DNA from: Aurantiochytrium sp. KH105
Lineage: Eukaryota; Sar; Bigyra; Thraustochytrida; Thraustochytriidae
Assembly: GCA_003116975.1 (NCBI GenBank)
Contig: BGKB01000188.1
Coordinates: 62,001 to 126,000 of the forward strand
Reading direction: 5' to 3'
DNA: 64,000 nucleotides
How positions within the stretch are numbered: the stretch's first letter is position 1; every line of letters starts with the position of its first letter. Both the position numbers and the translations under genes were made by a program. Under the pieces are notes generated by a model, which made no database searches, had not been told where the DNA came from, and saw only the letters and a program-made list of their open reading frames with translations. Below, piece after piece: positions 59,723 through 64,000 of the stretch.

Positions 59723-60664
59723 TCCTCCTCCTTCGCGGGTCACGGCGCGCGAAAAGTAGTTGGCTATTCGAGTGTTGTTCCGAGGCTATTGCAACATTTG
59801 CGACCCGGCGAGACCCAAACATTCTCTTCGCTCCGGTCTGGTCAGAAGCCACCCCTTGGAGCCCGCCCCCCCCGTCCGCTGCCGCGCGCAGCAAAGCGGC
59901 AGGACCCTCGTGCGGTCTGCTGCAGGCCGATCTCCGAGCACTGGCCGGAGCCGCGCGCTCGCAGCGCAGACGCGAAGCTCGAGGCGGCACGGCGCGGCCA
60001 AGAATGTACGTAAACGGAGGAAGGACGGGCCCACCAGTGCAATCTCGAGGAAAGACAGTGGTTGTTATAATCTCAAAGTGCCTCACGACTTGACTTGACT
60101 TGACGGTGACGTTGCCTTGACTTCTCCGCCGCTCGCGGGCGCTGGCCAGCTTTGCTGGCTGCTAGCGAGGGCCGTCGCGCGCGGACGAGGTCACGGCGGC
60201 CGAGCGTCGCAAGGCAGGCCGCGGGATCTAGGCGTCCTCTCGCTCGCCGCGGACCCCAAGAAGAAGAAGAAGAAGAAGAAGAAGAAGCAGCAGCAGCAGC
60301 AGCAGCAGAGAGAAATGCGCGCACACCTCCCGGCCGAGGGAGTTAGGCCTAGCCACAGCCTAGCAGGCGCTAGAGGCCGGCGTCCAGCGCGCACGTGCAG
60401 CCAGCGAGCGCACCGTGGCAGGACAAGCATCATTTCTTTACTACCAGTGGCACTGTTATTAGGACGAGCGACAGCGCCTCCCCCGAAGACGTACAGCGGC
60501 CAGGGCACGTGCACGTGCTGCGCGGGCGGCAGAGCCGTATTCGCGCGGAGGAGCGGGCGGAGGAGAAGAGGCGTCTGCGCGGCGGCGGGGCGGCTTGCCG
60601 GGGCCGGGAGCGAGGCTGGCTTGGCCGTGGCTTGGCTGGGCTCGAAAGGCGCGTGCAGGGCAGC
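59723..60664. other. Divergent promoter region with GAA and CAG repeats
   Basis: This includes a TTGAC run (about 60086-60102), a GAA array followed by a CAG array (60258-60307) and an AGGCCTAGCC element (60344). The frame of the following gene remains open to 60395 but is not needed for its protein. Confidence 0.5.
60258..60307. repeat. GAA then CAG trinucleotide repeats
   Basis: About nine GAA units directly followed by about seven CAG units, upstream of the hydrolase paralogue. Confidence 0.9.
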
Positions 60665-62503
60665 ATGGGCGATGAGCACGAGCACGGCAACGCGGGAAAG
60701 ATGGAGAGGGAGAAGGACCCTGCGCTCGAGGATCTCGAGAAGGAGTCGCAGTCGATCACGCGCAGGACAGTCGCCGCCGCGTCCGCACTGGTCGCTGCGT
60801 TGCAGGTGACCGCAGGCATTGCTCTCGATCGCGGCACCGGTCAGGAACAGGACGTCGCGATCGATGCTAAGCTTTACAGCAGCGATAATAACGACGACGA
60901 TTCCGCTAGCTCCGGTGATGAGGATGACGCTGAACAAAAGAAGTCTTCTCACAATGCCGAAGTTTGCGGAGTTTCAAACGGCGACAACGACGAAGACGAA
61001 GACGAGGACGACGACGACGACGACGACGACGACGAGGTCGAGAGCATTATCGACGCGCCACCGTCAGGCAACCTCAAGGAGGAAGACCTAGCGAATGAGC
61101 AAGCAGAGGACGACCACCACTCCGACGACGACGATAAAGAAGAAGAAGAAGAAGAAGAAGAAGAAGAAGAAGAAGAAGAAGAAGAAGAAGAAGAAGAGGA
61201 CGCGCTCAGCGAACTCGAAGATCTTCATCCCATGGACCTCGAGCACGATGATCATCTTGCCGTCATTGCCGACGCACGAAGCGACGCTGAAACAGTGGAC
61301 GGGGACGACGGCAACGGCAATGGCGACGAGGATGACTACGAAGTCGAACTTGAAGACGAGGCCAACAGAGGCACGCAAGGTATGCTGAAACGCTTGCAGT
61401 CACTGCGTAAGAGCACCATCAACGACTCACGAGTGTCGAGCTCATCTGTGTGGACATCGTTCCGGCGCACCATCACTCGCGTCTTTGACATGGAGCCTGC
61501 ACGCGTTCCTCTGGTGGAGGAGCCGCTCTCCGACGCAACAAAGCTTGATGTTGACTCCTTCACGACCTCGAGCGGCGCAGACCTCTTTATTTACGAGTGG
61601 AGGTCTAATTATGCAAAGCCAAGAGGCATCATCTGGGCCATTCACGACCTCGGCTCCCACGTCATGTTTGACTTCTTGCGACACATGAAATTCCCCCGTC
61701 CCAACAGCTACGAGGGCGGATACTCGGTGATTCCTGCCTATGCTGGCAGCTGGGTAGAGACCATGAACGAGGATGGGTTTCTCGTGATCGCTGTCGACTT
61801 GCAAGCGCACGGACGGAGTTCTGATGGCCCATCTGAGACGCGATTCTGCGTCAAAAACATAATGACGCATGTCGAGGACCTCATCGAGTTCCACGAGTAT
61901 ATGCGCAGTCTTTATGTTGGTGTTCCTACTGCAATCTTGGCGAATGGCCTGGGCGCGACCTTGGCCTGCCGCGTGATGCAGCTTGAAAAAGAGCGAGGGA
62001 TCGAACCTGTCGACGCCTGTGTCCTCGTGTCGCCCATGTTATCCACCAGCGCTCTGGGGGGCAGCAAAAATCGCATCTCCGCGACGCTCACACGCCTCAT
62101 GGCCTCCACCATGCCTTCGTGGCGGGGCATCGAGCGTCCACAGCACATCGAGCAGGCCATGCGCAACGCGTGGAACGCTGATCGGCTCACGGACAAAGGC
62201 CTCATTCGTAGTCGCGTTGCCCTCGACATTGTGGCCGTCATTGACGCCGTGAACAAGAGCGCGACAGCCATCGATGTCCCTATTCTCTCCGTGCAGTCTC
62301 TCACTGATGAGATCTCGGAGATCACAAGCACTGAAACTTTTCACGAGAAGTTGTCGAACACGCAAAGTGCACTTTTTGTGCTCAATGAGCGTGGGCTATG
62401 GCACGAACTCATCCAAGAACCCAATAACGCCAAGGTCCTTGCGGATGTCCGGGCATGGCTCAACATGCACCAGAACCTCAAGCTCATATCCAAACTTGGC
62501 TGA
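60665..62503 (+). CDS. Catalytically dead monoglyceride-lipase-like paralogue with an acidic N-terminal region
   Basis: This 612-residue protein has a helical N-terminus with a short hydrophobic patch (about 37-53, TVAAASALVAALQVTAG). A very acidic region (about 70-240) follows, with poly-Asp and poly-Glu encoded by GAC and GAA repeats. The alpha/beta-hydrolase domain (about 290-612) is clearly paralogous to 48465-49472: YAGSWVETMNEDGFL, DLQAHGRSSDG and LWHELIQEPNNAKVLADVRAWL. The nucleophile motif GISMGG is replaced by ANGLGA (Gly428 at 61946-61948 in place of Ser), and the oxyanion HG is HD (AIHDLGSH). The Asp (SLTDEI) and His (LWHEL) are kept. It is therefore probably a non-catalytic binding protein. 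ATG 60665 is the likeliest start. Confidence 0.82.
   Translation: MGDEHEHGNAGKMEREKDPALEDLEKESQSITRRTVAAASALVAALQVTAGIALDRGTGQEQDVAIDAKLYSSDNNDDDSASSGDEDDAEQKKSSHNAEVCGVSNGDNDEDEDEDDDDDDDDDEVESIIDAPPSGNLKEEDLANEQAEDDHHSDDDDKEEEEEEEEEEEEEEEEEEEEDALSELEDLHPMDLEHDDHLAVIADARSDAETVDGDDGNGNGDEDDYEVELEDEANRGTQGMLKRLQSLRKSTINDSRVSSSSVWTSFRRTITRVFDMEPARVPLVEEPLSDATKLDVDSFTTSSGADLFIYEWRSNYAKPRGIIWAIHDLGSHVMFDFLRHMKFPRPNSYEGGYSVIPAYAGSWVETMNEDGFLVIAVDLQAHGRSSDGPSETRFCVKNIMTHVEDLIEFHEYMRSLYVGVPTAILANGLGATLACRVMQLEKERGIEPVDACVLVSPMLSTSALGGSKNRISATLTRLMASTMPSWRGIERPQHIEQAMRNAWNADRLTDKGLIRSRVALDIVAVIDAVNKSATAIDVPILSVQSLTDEISEITSTETFHEKLSNTQSALFVLNERGLWHELIQEPNNAKVLADVRAWLNMHQNLKLISKLG
61136..61199 (+). repeat. 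Coding GAA repeat (poly-Glu)
   Basis: About twenty GAA codons in the acidic region of the hydrolase paralogue; a GAC run (about 61007-61033) encodes poly-Asp just before. Confidence 0.92.
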
Positions 62504-62989
62504 CGAGCACGCCTTACCTCAACTTGCTGCTCTTGCCTTCTCTGCCCATTCCTTTTGTAACTCATCTTGAGGAGCAATTTGCCATCGTTCGGGGCCCGTT
62601 CTCCCCCTTCATCAAACCAAACGAGGTCAGAATCTGAACTTCTTAAATGTTTCCCCTTTACAAGGCCTGATTACTATCGAAAAGTTTGGGGATTCACGCC
62701 AATCATTAAAGCCGACTGGACATGCATACTGTTTCGACAAATTTACTTTACACGAATCTTCTTCCTTTTCAACCCTTTTTATCACAGAAGAAGCTTTCAT
62801 TCGAGTTCGTGGTCAACAAGTCTGTCTCATTCAGAGCTTGCGCACTTTGGCAACCAATTCAATTTAGAATGCTTTATGCGTGTCAAGCATATCTAGATCG
62901 AGGCCTAGTACGACGAGTTCACGTGACAAGCAAAAGTTATCGAAGACAGACCACGGAAAAAATATGATCCAGGAAAAGAATTAAGAATG
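62504..62989. other. Intergenic between convergent genes
   Basis: AT-rich shared 3' region of the hydrolase paralogue and the CatSper3-like gene, with an AGGCCTAG element at about 62893. No gene is supported. Confidence 0.5.
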
Positions 62990-64000
62990 TCAAGAGCTCT
63001 GCACGAGCATAGCCGTCATACGACGCTCAAGCACCTCGTTGAGCTTGGTTGCGGTGCGCAAGTGCAGACGATGCACGCGCTGCTTGGCTTCCTCATAGTA
63101 ATGAAGACTCTCCATGTAGGTCTCAAACCACATGCGAGAACAACAAAGCGTCTTGATAGGAGCAACGTCCTCATGGTCCAGGGTTCCCGCGAGATTTTTG
63201 AGAAAATCGTCAAGGGAAACACGACCATTCTTTTCCTGGCTCTTCATAAGCTCTTCCAAATCACGTCGCTGTTTTTCGAGGATGAACTCTTTCTTTTTCT
63301 TGAAAAGCTCTGCTCGTTTCTGATCTCGCAGGGCCTTTTCTTCTGCCTGTGCCTCCTCAAGGTTTTGGACCACCACACCAATGAACAGGTTCGTAAAGAT
63401 AAAGTTGCCCACGAAAATCCAAGGAATGATGTAGGTCGCCACTAAGCCTTCCGAAAAGTCTCTGGAGAGGAGTTTGTTGTGAATGTCTGTCCAACTGTCC
63501 AGCGTCACCAGAACCCAAAGTTGGTACATCGAGAATTGAATTGTGCCCCATTCCTCGGCCTCGGCGTCCGGAGTACGTCCGAACGAGTAGTGGCCAATCA
63601 TGGCCCACACAAACATTAAAAGTAAGAGTAGACCAACCAGGTACAAAATGGAGGCCATCGTCTTGATGAGCGCGCTCACGAGCACTTGGAGCGGGCGAAT
63701 GAAGGAGATGCTACGAAGTGCACGTAGAGCACGCAATGCGCGGAAGATTTTGAGAAAAGACACGTCGGCCTTGTTATCGTCTGAGCCGAGTGCTACGTCC
63801 GTCACGTAGGAGATGGCCAGCACAATAAAGTCCATACGATTGTAGTTGTTCTGCCAATATTTGACTGGTTCCGCGAAGATTTTGAAGAAAAACTCAATGG
63901 TGTAAATGGTCAAGTACACGAGACTCAGCGTCTGAAAAGTCTTTTCTGCTCGCTTGTTTTGAAACGCGGGAAGGGTCTCCAGCGCGATTGTGATCATGTT
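62990..64000 (-). CDS. CATSPER3: CatSper3-like voltage-gated calcium channel subunit (5' end outside window)
   Basis: This is the C-terminal 336 residues of a six-helix cation channel subunit; the frame is open through base 64000. S2 (LSLVYLTIYTIEFFFKIFA), S3, an S4 sensor with Arg every third residue (FRALRALRALRSISFIRPLQVL) and S5 are visible. The pore has T-L-D-S-W, the T-x-D-x-W calcium filter of CatSper, and S6 is FIFTNLFIGVVVQNLEEAQ. The tail is a coiled coil (RDQKRAELFKKKKEFILEKQ) followed by a DDFLKNLAGTLDHED block. The tail closely follows that of animal CatSper3, which favours subunit 3. CatSper controls flagellar calcium entry, so the organism should have motile cells. Confidence 0.88.
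   Translation of the reverse strand, partial: NMITIALETLPAFQNKRAEKTFQTLSLVYLTIYTIEFFFKIFAEPVKYWQNNYNRMDFIVLAISYVTDVALGSDDNKADVSFLKIFRALRALRALRSISFIRPLQVLVSALIKTMASILYLVGLLLLLMFVWAMIGHYSFGRTPDAEAEEWGTIQFSMYQLWVLVTLDSWTDIHNKLLSRDFSEGLVATYIIPWIFVGNFIFTNLFIGVVVQNLEEAQAEEKALRDQKRAELFKKKKEFILEKQRRDLEELMKSQEKNGRVSLDDFLKNLAGTLDHEDVAPIKTLCCSRMWFETYMESLHYYEEAKQRVHRLHLRTATKLNEVLERRMTAMLVQSS

Overview
This is a gene-dense nuclear segment of a GC-rich eukaryotic microbe. Most coding regions are single uninterrupted frames of ordinary eukaryotic housekeeping genes. The mix points to a heterotrophic protist with motile flagellated cells: a CatSper3-like channel, a MORN3-like protein, Dictyostelium-type cAMP-receptor-like and TOM1-like membrane proteins, the mevalonate pathway, and ADP-dependent glucokinase. 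With the high GC and very low intron load, a thraustochytrid-like stramenopile is my best guess; this is an inference from gene content. I saw no transposon, virus-derived element, CRISPR array, tRNA or rRNA gene. Two single-n assembly gaps lie at 3486 and 38783.

Layout. 1-5000: the end of an unknown zinc-ribbon-like protein, then two head-to-tail alpha-tubulin genes on the minus strand; the second is interrupted by a gap. 6.5-21 kb: a secreted EGF-like protein, an SLC44 choline-transporter-like protein, a Mak11/PAK1IP1 WD40 protein, an unknown acidic membrane protein, an HSL-type esterase and a TOM1-like membrane protein. 21-32.7 kb: phosphomevalonate kinase, a coiled-coil protein, UCH37/UCHL5 (one intron), a cAMP-receptor-like GPCR, a small unknown protein, MORN3-like and RRP43/EXOSC8. 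33-47 kb: a PP2C phosphatase fused to a reticulon domain (one intron), Fcf2, ADP-dependent glucokinase (start lost in a gap), Rpn3/PSMD3, a thioredoxin-fold protein, organellar-type glutamyl-tRNA synthetase and a TMX3/PDI-like ER protein. 47-64 kb: a PPP1R14/CPI-17-like PP1 inhibitor, a monoglyceride-lipase-like hydrolase, VPS28, a 1251-residue protein with a possible MIR/beta-trefoil region, Rpn10/PSMD4 carrying an RS-rich insert, a CH-domain protein with a C-terminal membrane segment, a DUF402-like protein, a catalytically dead paralogue of the lipase, and a CatSper3-like channel running off the right end.

The genes do not form one pathway, but some themes recur: three proteins of the proteasome 19S particle (UCH37, Rpn3, Rpn10); ribosome and RNA processing (Mak11, Fcf2, Rrp43); flagellar or calcium biology (alpha-tubulins, MORN3, CatSper3); and two phosphatase-control genes (PP2C-reticulon and a PPP1R14-like inhibitor). 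The three introns I could support all lie at the extreme 5' end of their genes. Start codons often sit in an AAGATG(G) context, and many starts lie close to tetra- or pentanucleotide microsatellites.

The most novel items are the PP2C-reticulon fusion, the RS-containing Rpn10 whose start codon appears to be split by an intron, the dead hydrolase paralogue, the PPP1R14-like gene outside animals, and an identical hairpin 3' of both alpha-tubulin genes.
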